NCBI GenBank assembly: GCA_903899965.1
Contig: CAIULB010000009.1
Coordinates: 35,516-99,515 of the forward strand
DNA length: 64,000 bases
DNA from: an uncultured Methylophilaceae bacterium
GTDB taxonomy: Bacteria > Pseudomonadota > Gammaproteobacteria > Burkholderiales > Methylophilaceae
Direction of reading: 5' to 3'
Position 1 is the stretch's first letter, and every line of letters begins with the position of its first letter. Shown piece after piece: positions 38,924-49,626 of the stretch. Made by a program: the position numbers and the translations under genes. The notes under the pieces are model-generated. The model worked only from the letters and a program-made list of their open reading frames with translations. It searched no databases and was not told the origin of the DNA.

Positions 38924-39226
38924 TTATGCTGGCAAGGTTTTGCGGAAAGGTTTAACGCTCACGCTGGCGTAAACACCTGCGCTGACAAAGGGGTCTGCAT
39001 TTGCCCAAGCTTCCGCTTCGGCAAGTGTATTAAACTCAGCAACAATTAGACTGCCAGTAAAGCCTGCCGGACCAGGATCGATGCTGTCAATCGCTGGGAA
39101 AGGGCCTGCCAGTAATAATCGACCAGCTTCTTGCAAGGCGGTGAGTCTTGCTAGGTGCGCAGGGCGGTTTGCTAAACGCTTTTCTAGGCTGTTTGGCGTG
39201 TCTTCGGTGACGATGGCGTACCACAT
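38924..39226 (-). CDS. yciI: YciI family protein
   Basis: A 100-residue YCII-related dimeric alpha-beta barrel protein. The family His/Asp region is [29 protein letters not shown], followed by [22 protein letters not shown]. Its biochemical role is not firmly known. It overlaps the yciB stop by one base and precedes bolA by one base. Confidence 0.92.
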   Translation of the reverse strand: MWYAIVTEDTPNSLEKRLANRPAHLARLTALQEAGRLLLAGPFPAIDSIDPGPAGFTGSLIVAEFNTLAEAEAWANADPFVSAGVYASVSVKPFRKTLPA

Positions 39227-39849
39227 TATGCTTTGTCCTCATTGATGATGTATTTGTTGATAGCGAAGCTTTGCCCGATGATAAAAACGAACATGAGTCC
39301 CATTGTGCCAAAAAGTTTAAAACTCGCCCAAGTGTCGATTGAGTAATGAAAAGCGACGTATAAATTAAGCGCGCCTAAGCCAGCAAAGAAGATGGCCCAA
39401 GCGATATTGAGTTTGTTCCAAATCGCTTCTGGCAAGCTAATTTCTTTGCCCATCATGCTTTTGATAATGTTTTTTTGTGTGAATAAATCGGCACCAATTA
39501 ATACCGCAGCAAAAGTCCAATAAAGCAGAGTTGGTTTCCATTTAATAAATGCGTCGTTTTGGAAGTAAAGCGTTAAGCCGCCAAGTACTGTGACTAATAA
39601 TGCACTTAGCCACAAAGTGTTATCCACTTTTTTGTAATGCAGCTTTGCCCATATAATTTGAATGATGCTGCCGATAATCACTGCGATTGTGGCGAGCATG
39701 ATAGGCACTAGGCTTGGTTTGACCGAAGCGGCAATGCCCAGGGTAGTAAGTATTTTGGCTAAAATTAGATTAGCTGAAGCCGCTTTTTCTGCCACTTTAA
39801 GCGTAATAAAAAATAAGATGACAGGGAATAAATCGAATAAGAACTTCAT
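39226..39849 (-). CDS. yciB: Inner-membrane protein YciB (septation protein A family)
   Basis: A 207-residue protein with about five membrane segments, starting [22 protein letters not shown], the family hallmark, and containing [34 protein letters not shown]. In E. coli YciB affects envelope synthesis and division; in other genera the homologue is a septation factor. Its stop overlaps the yciI start by one base. Confidence 0.94.
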   Translation of the reverse strand: MKFLFDLFPVILFFITLKVAEKAASANLILAKILTTLGIAASVKPSLVPIMLATIAVIIGSIIQIIWAKLHYKKVDNTLWLSALLVTVLGGLTLYFQNDAFIKWKPTLLYWTFAAVLIGADLFTQKNIIKSMMGKEISLPEAIWNKLNIAWAIFFAGLGALNLYVAFHYSIDTWASFKLFGTMGLMFVFIIGQSFAINKYIINEDKA

Positions 39850-39987
39850 GCACTACTTTCGGTAAAAGGTTAGCTGGCGAAAAGCCGCTTTAAGTGTCGG
39901 TTAGACCTGTATTTTGCTATGATGTGTGAAGCCTGACAAGGCAACTTTTTTAAATTTTACCAAGCACCACTCCAACCATCATTAAAA

Positions 39988-40851
39988 ATGCGTTCCTTGA
40001 TTGATCTTCATTGCCACTCTACCGTTTCAGATGGTGTGCTTACGCCTTCTGAAATTGTGAATCATGCTGCTGAAAAAGGCATCAATGTATTGGCTTTGAC
40101 TGACCATGATGATGTCGCTGGTTTGGCAACGGCACGTTCTGTAGCTGAGTCACATGGTATGCAGTTTATCAATGGCGTAGAGATTTCAGTCACATGGCGT
40201 CGCCGTACATTGCATATCGTTGGCTTGAAAATCAATCCTGAATACCCTCCATTAGTTGAAGGCCTCGCCAATATTCGTTCCGGGCGCCACACGCGAGCTG
40301 CTGGGATGGCGCAGGCTTTGGAAAAAATCGGCATTCATGGATCGCTTGAAGGTGCTTATGAGCACAGCAAAGGCGGCATTATTAGCCGCACGCATTTCGC
40401 ACGCTTTTTGATTGAGCATGGCTATGCCAAAGATACTAAAGCGGTGTTTAAGCATTATTTGGTCAAAGGGAAGCCGGGCTATTTTGAGCATCAGTGGGCT
40501 AGTTTGGAAGATGCTATGTCTTGGATTATCGGCAGTGGCGGTGTGGCGGTGATTGCCCATCCTGGCCGCTATGATTTAGGTCGTGTCACTATGTTGGAGT
40601 TGATGCATGAGTTCCGCGCCTTAGGTGGATCAGCGATTGAAGTGGTGACTGGCAGCCATACCGTTGACCAATATCAAGAATTCGCAAAAATGGCTAAAGC
40701 CTTTGACTTGGCATCATCGATGGGCTCTGATTATCATGGCAAAGGCCAAACTTATATTGAGATGGGTCGCTTACCTAGCTTACCAAGTAATTGCGTGCCT
40801 GTTTGGCGTAAATGGTCAGAAGTACAGAATGTGGAATTAGAGACGCATTAA
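39988..40851 (+). CDS. rnm: PHP-domain 5'-3' exonuclease / 3',5'-nucleotide phosphatase (RNase AM, YciV)
   Basis: A 287-residue PHP protein with metal-binding motifs DLHCHSTVSDG (His8, His10), LALTDHDDVAG, GVEISVTW and VIAHPGRYD, ending in SMGSDYHGKG. The E. coli homologue trims the 5' ends of rRNA and degrades oligoribonucleotides. yciO starts at the base after the TAA, so translation is probably coupled; this pairing is conserved. Confidence 0.93.
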   Translation: MRSLIDLHCHSTVSDGVLTPSEIVNHAAEKGINVLALTDHDDVAGLATARSVAESHGMQFINGVEISVTWRRRTLHIVGLKINPEYPPLVEGLANIRSGRHTRAAGMAQALEKIGIHGSLEGAYEHSKGGIISRTHFARFLIEHGYAKDTKAVFKHYLVKGKPGYFEHQWASLEDAMSWIIGSGGVAVIAHPGRYDLGRVTMLELMHEFRALGGSAIEVVTGSHTVDQYQEFAKMAKAFDLASSMGSDYHGKGQTYIEMGRLPSLPSNCVPVWRKWSEVQNVELETH

Positions 40852-41481
40852 ATGGCACAATACTTTTCTATTCATGCAGACAACCCACAAGCGAGATTGA
40901 TTCATCAAGCGGTTGAAATTTTGAATAATGGCGGCGTGATCGCCTATCCGACTGACTCTAGTTATGCGCTGGGATGCATCATTGGCGACAAGGACGCGCA
41001 AACTAAAATCCGTGCGATTCGTGGTGTGGATGAAAACCATCATTTCACTTTGGTGTGTCGCAACTTGGCTGAACTTGCCACTTACGCGCAAGTCGATAAT
41101 ATGCAATTCCGTTTATTAAAAGCCAATACACCGGGCCAATATACTTTTGTGCTAAAAGCTACGCGCGAAGTGCCAAGACGCTTACAGCATCCTAAACGTA
41201 GTACATTGGGTTTAAGAGTGCCAGAACATGCGGTGACGCAGGCTTTGTTGACTGAATTAAATCAGCCATTGTTGAGCATGACCTTGTCTTTAAAGGATGA
41301 GGTTGAGCCACTCAATGAGGCTTGGGAAATTCGTGACCGTTTAGAGCATCAGCTTGATTTGGTCATTGATGCAGGGGCCTGCTCAGCATTGCCGACCACG
41401 GTGATAGATCTCACTAAAGATGAACCGCAATTAATTAGGCGAGGTGCAGGTGCTCTAGCGCCATTTGGTTTAGACGATTGA
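40852..41481 (+). CDS. yciO: Sua5/YciO/YrdC family protein YciO
   Basis: A 209-residue paralogue of the threonylcarbamoyl-AMP synthase TsaC. The conserved core includes NNGGVIAYPTDSSYALGCIIGDK and the segment KATREVPRRLQHPKRSTLGLRVPEH. YciO rather than TsaC is chosen for the N-terminus and its position after rnm. Its role in tRNA modification is uncertain. The ATG directly abuts the rnm stop. Confidence 0.92.
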   Translation: MAQYFSIHADNPQARLIHQAVEILNNGGVIAYPTDSSYALGCIIGDKDAQTKIRAIRGVDENHHFTLVCRNLAELATYAQVDNMQFRLLKANTPGQYTFVLKATREVPRRLQHPKRSTLGLRVPEHAVTQALLTELNQPLLSMTLSLKDEVEPLNEAWEIRDRLEHQLDLVIDAGACSALPTTVIDLTKDEPQLIRRGAGALAPFGLDD

Positions 41482-41505
41482 TTAGAATTGATTAAAGGGT
41501 AGAAC

Positions 41506-42141
41506 ATGGAATTAACTTACGTACAGAAGATAGCGATTTATGCGCTACCTGTCATTTTTGCGATTACTGTTCATGAGGCAGCACATGGTTTTGCGGCTCG
41601 CTATTTTGGCGACATGACGGCAGAGCGAGAGGGGCGAATTACTTTGAACCCGCTCAAGCATATTGACCCTATTGGCACCATTTTATTGCCAGCACTGACC
41701 TTACTGGTTGGAGGTATTTTGTTTGGTTGGGCGAAGCCTGTGCCAGTAAATTTCTCGCGTTTACGTAACCCCAAACGCGATATGCTGTGGGTTGCTGCGG
41801 CTGGCCCGGCTTCTAATTTTGTGATGGCTTTGTTTTGGGCGCTTATTATCAAGTTGTCAGTGGCATATCCAAGTGTTTATTCAGAGCCTATGGCGCTGAT
41901 GGGGCAAGCGGGTGTGATGATTAATGTGGTGTTGATGGTGCTCAATTTGCTGCCATTACCACCATTAGACGGCGGCCGTATTGCGGTGAGTTTGTTACCT
42001 AATCATTTGGCATACAAATACGCGCAAATTGAACGCTATGGCTTCATTATTCTGATTGTGTTGCTTGCGACAGGTATTTTAGGACGCATTATGGAGCCGT
42101 TTATTGATGCAGTTATTCAGATTATTCAGTTCATTTTTTAA
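41506..42141 (+). CDS. Site-2 protease family (M50) membrane metalloprotease
   Basis: A 211-residue protein with about five to six membrane segments, zinc-binding HEAAH (His23, Glu24, His27) and the third-ligand motif NLLPLPPLDGGRIAVSLLP near 140-158. It lacks PDZ and CBS domains, so it is a minimal M50B protease rather than RseP. Substrates are unknown. It lies between yciO (24 bases) and trpS (67 bases), an order common in betaproteobacteria. Confidence 0.93.
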   Translation: MELTYVQKIAIYALPVIFAITVHEAAHGFAARYFGDMTAEREGRITLNPLKHIDPIGTILLPALTLLVGGILFGWAKPVPVNFSRLRNPKRDMLWVAAAGPASNFVMALFWALIIKLSVAYPSVYSEPMALMGQAGVMINVVLMVLNLLPLPPLDGGRIAVSLLPNHLAYKYAQIERYGFIILIVLLATGILGRIMEPFIDAVIQIIQFIF

Positions 42142-42170
42142 TTTTTCGGGCGTGATTGTGCGCCTTTTCG

Positions 42171-42176
42171 TATAAT
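42171..42176 (+). promoter_or_regulatory. Possible trpS -10 element
   Basis: A perfect TATAAT lies 32 bases before the trpS ATG. A convincing -35 at normal spacing is not seen. Confidence 0.35.
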
Positions 42177-42208
42177 AGATTCATCTTTATTTATGGTTAT
42201 TCATCACT

Positions 42209-43411
42209 ATGGCAGTTGAGCGCGTTTTATCGGGCATGCGTCCTACAGGAAGCTTGCATCTTGGGCATTATCACGGCGTATTAAAAAACTGGGTGAGGCT
42301 TCAGCATGAGCATGAATGCTTATTCTTCGCGGCTGATTGGCATGCACTGACTACGCATTACGATACCCCAGAGATTATCGAAGAAAGCGTTTGGGAAATG
42401 GTGATTGATTGGATTGCCGCGGGTGTAGATCCTGCGAAAGCTACCATTTTTATTCAATCAAAAGTGCCTGAGCATGCCGAATTGCATACTTTGCTTTCTA
42501 TGATTACGCCGCTTGGTTGGTTGGAACGTGTACCAACTTATAAGGACCAACAAGAAAAACTCGCACAAAAAGATTTATCTACTTACGGCTTTTTAGGATA
42601 TCCATTGCTACAAAGTGCGGATATCTTAATTTACAAGGCAACCCAAGTGCCTGTGGGTGAAGATCAAATTCCTCATATTGAGTTTACACGTGAAATCGCA
42701 CGTCGTTTTAATCATATTTACGGCCGTGAAAAAGGCTTTGAAGAAAAAGCAGAAGCTGCGATTAAAAAGCTTGGTAGCAAACGTGGTGGCTTGTACGAAG
42801 AACTACGAACACGTTATCAGGAGAGTGGTGATGACGAGGCGCTAGAGTCGGCGCGCGCAATGATTGAAGAGCAACAAGGCTTAAGTTTAGGTGACCGTGA
42901 GCGCTTGCTTGGCTACCTAGAGGGTGGCGGTAAAATGATTTTGGTCGAGCCAGAGTATAAACTTACGCCAGCTTCGAAAATGCCAGGCTTAGATGGTCAA
43001 AAGATGTCTAAGTCTTATAACAACACGATTTCAATGCGTGAATCACCAGGCATGGTGGCGAAGAAAATTAAGACTATGCCGACTGACCCAGCGCGTATTC
43101 GTTTGACCGATGTTGGCGACCCAGATAAATGTCCTGTATGGCAATTGCATGAAGTCTATTCAAGCGATGAAACTAAGGCTTGGGTGCAACAAGGTTGCCG
43201 TACAGCTGGTATCGGATGTATCGCATGTAAAGGCCCAGTGATTGAAAGCGTTTTAGAAGAGTTGAAGCCTATTCAAGAACGGGCCGCACAATATGCCGAA
43301 GACCCGATGTTGATTAAAAACGTTGTGGCCGAAGGCTGTGAGCGTGCCCGTAAAATGGCGCGTGAAACTATGCGTGAAGTCCGCGAAGTAATGGGTTTAA
43401 GTTACTCATAA
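42209..43411 (+). CDS. trpS: Tryptophanyl-tRNA synthetase with a probable [4Fe-4S] motif
   Basis: Charges tRNA-Trp. The 400-residue class Ic protein has HLGH at 17-20 and KMSKS at 265-269. It is longer than the roughly 330-residue E. coli type because of an insert at about 175-255. Cys308, Cys330, Cys337 and Cys340 form C-x21-C-x6-C-x2-C, nearly the C-x22-C-x6-C-x2-C set described for the [4Fe-4S] cluster of Thermotoga TrpRS. Cluster binding is inferred from this. scpA starts 4 bases downstream. Confidence 0.97.
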   Translation: MAVERVLSGMRPTGSLHLGHYHGVLKNWVRLQHEHECLFFAADWHALTTHYDTPEIIEESVWEMVIDWIAAGVDPAKATIFIQSKVPEHAELHTLLSMITPLGWLERVPTYKDQQEKLAQKDLSTYGFLGYPLLQSADILIYKATQVPVGEDQIPHIEFTREIARRFNHIYGREKGFEEKAEAAIKKLGSKRGGLYEELRTRYQESGDDEALESARAMIEEQQGLSLGDRERLLGYLEGGGKMILVEPEYKLTPASKMPGLDGQKMSKSYNNTISMRESPGMVAKKIKTMPTDPARIRLTDVGDPDKCPVWQLHEVYSSDETKAWVQQGCRTAGIGCIACKGPVIESVLEELKPIQERAAQYAEDPMLIKNVVAEGCERARKMARETMREVREVMGLSYS

Positions 43412-43415
43412 GCGC

Positions 43416-44213
43416 GTGACAATCTTAGCTACAGAGCTGAAAGCACAGACAGAACCACGTTTACATGGGGAGGCGATTACGTCGCTTCCTCATGATTTGT
43501 ATATCCCCCCCGATGCATTAGAAGTTTATCTAGAGGCTTTTGAAGGGCCGCTAGACTTACTGCTCTATCTCATTCGTAAACACAACCTCGATATTCTCGA
43601 TATCCCAATGGCGGAATTAACGCGCCAATACATGGGTTATGTTGAGAAAATGCAGGCGATTAAATTGGAATTGGCAGCTGATTATTTGTTGATGTCAGCG
43701 ATGTTGATTGAGATTAAGTCTCGTATGTTGTTACCTAAGCCCACAGAAGTGGAGTCTGAAGATGACCCACGTGCTGAATTGGTACGTCGATTAATGGAAT
43801 ATGAAGCCATTAAGTTGGCTGCGCAAAAGCTCGATGAGTTGCCGCAAGTAGGCCTCGATTTGATGGTGGCTAATGCCTATTTTGAAAAAATTGTTGAGGT
43901 GCAAGCTGCGCAAGTCTCTATGGAAGACTTAATGGCGGCTTGGCAAAATGTACTCAAGCGCGCTAGTCATTTTGCGCATCATAAAGTGGGAAAGTCAGAG
44001 CTTTCCGTGCGCGAACATATGAGCCAGATTTTGCGTAAATTAAAAGAGCAAAATATGATGGAATTCTCAGCGCTTTTTGAAATTGAAACTGATGGGACTC
44101 CTAAGTTAGTCGTATGCTTCTTAGCAATATTGGAATTGGCGCGTGAGGGCTTGGTGAAGATTACCCAGCAAGCGGCTTTTACGCCTATTTACTTAAAAAT
44201 CAATCAAAGCTAA
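43416..44213 (+). CDS. scpA: Segregation and condensation protein A
   Basis: Kleisin subunit of the SMC-ScpAB condensin. The 265-residue protein starts at a GTG four bases after the trpS stop. The kleisin core is VYLEAFEGPLDLLLYLIRKHNLDILDIPMAELTRQYMGY, followed by AADYLLMSAMLIEIKSRMLLP and a C-terminal winged-helix region. Its TAA overlaps the scpB ATG by one base. smc is not in the window. Confidence 0.96.
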   Translation: MTILATELKAQTEPRLHGEAITSLPHDLYIPPDALEVYLEAFEGPLDLLLYLIRKHNLDILDIPMAELTRQYMGYVEKMQAIKLELAADYLLMSAMLIEIKSRMLLPKPTEVESEDDPRAELVRRLMEYEAIKLAAQKLDELPQVGLDLMVANAYFEKIVEVQAAQVSMEDLMAAWQNVLKRASHFAHHKVGKSELSVREHMSQILRKLKEQNMMEFSALFEIETDGTPKLVVCFLAILELAREGLVKITQQAAFTPIYLKINQS

Positions 44214-44845
44214 TGATGGAATTAAACAATGTATCTCAGATGAAAGTGATATTAGAGGCTGCTCTGCTAACGAGCCCCAGCCCCTTATCCTTAGACGATA
44301 TGTTGCGCTTATTTTCTGAGCGAATTGAGCGAGCAACCTTGCGTATGTTGCTTGATGAACTTAAGCAAGATTGGCAGTCGCGTAATCCTAACAGCATGGA
44401 GTTAGTGCAGGTAGCCAGCGGTTGGCGGTTCCAAGCGCTACCTGAATTGGCGCCATATTTGTCCCGCCTGAATCCAGATCGTCCGCAACGCTATTCGCGT
44501 GCTGCTATGGAAACATTAGCTATTATTGCTTATCGGCAGCCTGTTACGCGCGGTGACATTGAAGAGCTTCGTGGCGTGGCTGTGAACCCTAACACCATCC
44601 GTCAATTGCAAGAGCGCGATTGGATTGATGTGGTGGGGCAGCGGGATGTGCCTGGCCGTCCTTCTTTGTACGCAACCACTAAAACCTTTTTAGATGACCT
44701 CAATCTGAAATCTTTAGCTGACTTGCCAGCAATGGAAACCTTCATTGAGCAACCTTTTGCCGAAGAAGAAGCGATTGTTGAGGCTACCCAAGAAACAAGA
44801 GTGCAAGTTGATTTTCTTGATAGCGGCGACTCTCCGGCCAATTAA
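44213..44845 (+). CDS. scpB: Segregation and condensation protein B
   Basis: Winged-helix partner of ScpA in the SMC complex. The 210-residue protein has the conserved RYSRAAMETLAIIAYRQPVTRGDIEELRGV and LQERDWIDVVGQRDVPGRPSLYATT. The start is ATG ATG at 44213 or 44216; the first overlaps the scpA stop (TAATG). rluB follows after 60 bases. Confidence 0.96.
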   Translation: MMELNNVSQMKVILEAALLTSPSPLSLDDMLRLFSERIERATLRMLLDELKQDWQSRNPNSMELVQVASGWRFQALPELAPYLSRLNPDRPQRYSRAAMETLAIIAYRQPVTRGDIEELRGVAVNPNTIRQLQERDWIDVVGQRDVPGRPSLYATTKTFLDDLNLKSLADLPAMETFIEQPFAEEEAIVEATQETRVQVDFLDSGDSPAN

Positions 44846-44905
44846 AATATTTAGCTGGGCAATCTGCGGTAAAATTAGCACTATTCAATTATAGAAATAT
44901 CCAAC

Positions 44906-46141
44906 ATGGCCCGTCCTTTTAAACAACAGCGTGACCCTCAGCGCACCATCAAACGGCCAACGACTAATTTCACGCCTATCGCACAAGACCCTGATGCGCC
45001 AGCATTGCCAACGCAGCGATTACACAAGTTGTTAGCATTGGCTGGCTTGGGTTCACGCCGTGATATGGAGGCTTTGATTGCCAGTGGTCGAGTGACGGTT
45101 AATGGACAAGTGGCCACACAAGGTGCTGGTGTGACGGAGAATGACATTGTCCGCGTAGATAGTCGCCCAGTAAGATTGTCGTTTGAACCTGAATTACCTA
45201 AGGTGCTGATTTACCACAAACCAGAAGGCGAAATTGTGAGTCAGGATGACCCGGAAGGTCGTGCTAGTGTGTTTGATAAGCTTCCTAAAGTGCGCGGGGC
45301 TAAATGGATTGCGATTGGTCGCTTGGATATTAATACTTCTGGCCTCTTGATTTTTACGACATCGGGTGAGCTAGCGAACCACTTTATGCATCCACGCTAT
45401 GGTGTTGAGCGTGAATACGCTGTGCGTATTTTTGGCGAACTAACGGATGAGCAATTAGCGCAATTGCGTGTTGGTATTGAGCTTGATGATGGCCCTGCAA
45501 ATTTTGACATCATCAATCCGCAAGGCGGCGAAGGTTCTAACCACTGGTATCAAGTGGTATTGACTGAGGGCCGTAATCGCGAAGTGCGTCGTCTATTTGA
45601 GGCATTTTTAGCCCCAGTGAGCCGTTTGATGCGCGTGCGTTTTGGCCCAGTCAATTTACCACCACGCTTAAAGCGCGGCATGATGTTAGAGTTATCACCT
45701 AAAGAAGTTGTAGGCTTGTTGGAATGGGCTGGTTTGCCAACACCTAGTGGCCCGATGCGTCAGATGACGGCGCGTGAAAAGGATAAACTTGGCACGGCGT
45801 TTACCCCTAAACCTAAACGTGAGGCGCGTGAGCGTATTGCCGCTGGTGAGCGCAATAAGAGTGAACGTCAAAGTTATTATGAGCGTAACGCACCACCAAG
45901 CTTGGCTGAGACTTTGACAGGTACGCAACGTAAGAGTCGCGGTACTAATTCCGTCGATAAAAAAGCTTCAGAGCGTGCGGCAACAGATAAAGAGAAGTTG
46001 GATAGAGCTGATTTTGCGCGAGATAAGCGCAACACACGCGGTAAATCTTCAGCATCTAAGAAGCCAGCCAATCGTCGTATTCGACAAGGTACCGATGTGG
46101 TTAAAGCTGGTGAGAAGCCACCTAAGCGTCAAAAATCTTAG
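44906..46141 (+). CDS. rluB: 23S rRNA pseudouridine synthase RluB
   Basis: Makes the pseudouridine at position 2605 (E. coli numbering) in 23S rRNA. The 411-residue protein has an S4 RNA-binding domain (RLHKLLALAGLGSRRDMEALIASGRVTVNG, about 38-67) and the RsuA-type catalytic motif GRLDINTSGLLIFT with its aspartate. A long, very basic disordered tail (about 275-411, rich in Lys, Arg and Ser) extends beyond the enzyme core. scpAB-rluB is a conserved order. It converges with prmB, leaving only 11 bases. Confidence 0.93.
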   Translation: MARPFKQQRDPQRTIKRPTTNFTPIAQDPDAPALPTQRLHKLLALAGLGSRRDMEALIASGRVTVNGQVATQGAGVTENDIVRVDSRPVRLSFEPELPKVLIYHKPEGEIVSQDDPEGRASVFDKLPKVRGAKWIAIGRLDINTSGLLIFTTSGELANHFMHPRYGVEREYAVRIFGELTDEQLAQLRVGIELDDGPANFDIINPQGGEGSNHWYQVVLTEGRNREVRRLFEAFLAPVSRLMRVRFGPVNLPPRLKRGMMLELSPKEVVGLLEWAGLPTPSGPMRQMTAREKDKLGTAFTPKPKREARERIAAGERNKSERQSYYERNAPPSLAETLTGTQRKSRGTNSVDKKASERAATDKEKLDRADFARDKRNTRGKSSASKKPANRRIRQGTDVVKAGEKPPKRQKS

Positions 46142-46152
46142 GTTGCTAAGAC

Positions 46153-47052
46153 TTAAGCGGGTAATTGTTCTTTTGTGAGTAAGAAAACGAACTGATTACC
46201 CGATTCCACTTCTAGCCATGTGAATGGCACGTCAGGGTAAGCTTCAAGAAGTGCATCGCGGTTATGACCGATTTCTACAATCAATAAGCCACCATCATTC
46301 AGATATTTCCCAGCTTCATTGAGTAAAGTATGGGTGTGATCTAAACCATCCGTTCCGCTCCCCAACGCGATTTGTGGCTCATTGCGATATTCTTTTGGCA
46401 GCAATGCCATCGATGGGGCATCTACGTAGGGTGGATTGCTAATAATTAAATCGTAAGTTTTGCCGGCAAGTGCTGTGAACATATCAGATTGAATCGCGGT
46501 GATTTGTTCTTCTAAGCCGTAGTTTTTGATGTTGATGTTAGATACAGCAATCGCATCAGGTGAGATATCCACCACATCCACAGCAGCATTTGGGAACGCG
46601 TGCGCGAGCAATACGCCTAAACAACCGCTACCCGTGCAGATATCTGCGGCACTTTCCACCATTTCTTGGTATTCAATCCAGGGGTGTAAGCCGTTTTCAA
46701 GTAATTCGGCAATAAATGAACGTGGCACAATCACGCGTTCATCCACGTAAAACTTAAAGCCTCTTAACCAAGCTTCACGTAACAAGTAAGCGGTTGGTAT
46801 GCGGTCTGTGACGCGGCGCTCAATCAGATGCGCCAGATGCTTGGCTTCATCTCTCGTCACACGCGCATCTAAGAAATTATCTAGGGTATCTAAAGGCAAA
46901 TGCAGCGCACTCATCACAAGCCAAACGCTTTCATCATAAGCATTGTCGGTGCCGTGACCAAAAAACACTTCCGCCTCTTCTAAGCGGCTCATGCTAAAAC
47001 GCACCCAATCGCGAATAGTGAATAATGCTTCTGTGATGTGATTAGGTGTCAT
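46153..47052 (-). CDS. prmB: Ribosomal protein L3 N5-glutamine methyltransferase
   Basis: Methylates a glutamine of ribosomal protein L3. The ORF track starts at a GTG at 47088; the ATG at 47052 (MTPNHITEALFTIRDWVRFSMSRLEEAEVFFGHG) fits the family better and gives 299 aa. AdoMet-binding CTGSGCLGVLLA and the catalytic NPPYVD are present, and the N-terminal domain resembles PrmB rather than PrmC. The start lies inside the 3' end of the 33-codon ORF upstream, so it may be translated by coupling from dapE. Confidence 0.94.
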   Translation of the reverse strand: MTPNHITEALFTIRDWVRFSMSRLEEAEVFFGHGTDNAYDESVWLVMSALHLPLDTLDNFLDARVTRDEAKHLAHLIERRVTDRIPTAYLLREAWLRGFKFYVDERVIVPRSFIAELLENGLHPWIEYQEMVESAADICTGSGCLGVLLAHAFPNAAVDVVDISPDAIAVSNINIKNYGLEEQITAIQSDMFTALAGKTYDLIISNPPYVDAPSMALLPKEYRNEPQIALGSGTDGLDHTHTLLNEAGKYLNDGGLLIVEIGHNRDALLEAYPDVPFTWLEVESGNQFVFLLTKEQLPA

Positions 47053-47143
47053 GTTGGTCTTTCGATTTTTTGTTTGGTTTTTTCGCACTTGAGAGAAGCC
47101 ATATCAGGCCGCCCGCAACGATGAGTACGATAATCAGTTCCAT
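47042..47143 (-). CDS. Small single-span membrane protein (33 aa), not in the ORF track
   Basis: An ATG at 47143, six bases after the dapE TAA, opens MELIIVLIVAGGLIWLLSSAKKPNKKSKDQHDT. It is a hydrophobic stretch of about 17 residues followed by a basic, polar tail, the usual look of a small inner-membrane protein. It ends 11 bases inside the chosen prmB start. The ribosome site (AATAGAG) is weak, and coupling to dapE termination is likely. I know of no named family; short genes of this look are often missed. Confidence 0.55.
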   Translation of the reverse strand: MELIIVLIVAGGLIWLLSSAKKPNKKSKDQHDT

Positions 47144-47149
47144 GCTCTA

Positions 47150-48639
<1,490 letters not shown>

Positions 48640-48677
48640 GTGGGATATTTTAACAGTAAAAGCAAGGCTATAAAGCA

Positions 48678-48702
48678 AAACAGCCCACTAAGGGGCTGTT
48701 TG
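48678..48702 (-). terminator. Terminator-like hairpin between dapD and yffB
   Basis: AAACAGCCC-cttagt-GGGCTGTTTT on the minus strand, an 8-9 bp stem with short A/T flanks, 20 bases after the dapD stop. It may end part of the dapD transcripts or act as an attenuator before yffB-dapE. Confidence 0.55.
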
Positions 48703-48721
48703 ATTATTCGGCGAAAATGAA

Positions 48722-49549
48722 TTAAATGCCGCGCAATAATTCGTTAATGCCAACTTTGCCTAACGTCTTTTCATCTACCTTTTTAACGATAACAGCGCAG
48801 TAAAGGCTATAGCTGCCGTCTTTAGAAGGTAAGTTGCCAGAAACAACGACTGAGCCTTTTGGCACGCGGCCGTAAGTCACTGAGCCTGTTTCGCGGTCGT
48901 AAATTTTTGTAGATTGGCCGATGTAAACGCCCATTGAGATTACGCAGTTATCTTCAACTACAACACCTTCAACCACTTCAGAACGTGCACCAATAAAGCA
49001 GTTGTCGCCAATGATTGTTGGACCAGCTTGAACTGGCTCTAATACGCCGCCAATACCTACACCACCTGACAAGTGAACGTTTTTACCGATTTGTGCGCAT
49101 GAACCAACCGTTGCCCATGTATCCACCATTGTACCTTCGCCAACGTAAGCACCGATGTTAACGTATGAAGGCATTAACACTGCATTTTTGCCAATGAATG
49201 AACCGCGACGAACGATAGCGTTTGGCACCACGCGGAAACCGCCAGCCTTGAAGTCTTCTTCTGTGTAATCAGCAAATTTTGGTGGTACTTTATCGAAATA
49301 TTGTGTGCAACCGCCATCCATTAATACGTTGTCTTGTAAGCGGAATGAAAGTAATACCGCTTTTTTGAGCCATTGGTGTGTTTCCCATTCTTGGCTGTCA
49401 CCCTTGCGTGAAGCAACGCGTAATTTACCTGCGTCTAAATCAGCTAATACGTTAGCAATCGCTTCTTTAAGCTCTGCTGTTGCATTGCTTGGATTGATGT
49501 CAGCGCGACGCTCAAAAGCGTCTTCAATGATGGTTTGCAATTGGCTCAT
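48722..49549 (-). CDS. dapD: Tetrahydrodipicolinate N-succinyltransferase
   Basis: Succinylates tetrahydrodipicolinate in the lysine/DAP pathway, the step whose product chain leads to DapE. The 275-residue protein has an N-terminal helical domain and a left-handed beta-helix of hexapeptide repeats (for example [42 protein letters not shown]). Start and length are typical (274 aa in E. coli). Confidence 0.97.
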   Translation of the reverse strand: MSQLQTIIEDAFERRADINPSNATAELKEAIANVLADLDAGKLRVASRKGDSQEWETHQWLKKAVLLSFRLQDNVLMDGGCTQYFDKVPPKFADYTEEDFKAGGFRVVPNAIVRRGSFIGKNAVLMPSYVNIGAYVGEGTMVDTWATVGSCAQIGKNVHLSGGVGIGGVLEPVQAGPTIIGDNCFIGARSEVVEGVVVEDNCVISMGVYIGQSTKIYDRETGSVTYGRVPKGSVVVSGNLPSKDGSYSLYCAVIVKKVDEKTLGKVGINELLRGI

Positions 49550-49626
49550 GAATAATTCCGATAGTTTAAAAAATAGTGAAAATAAATTAAGTGCGGCATT
49601 TTACCTGAATGATGGAGGTAATGCGC

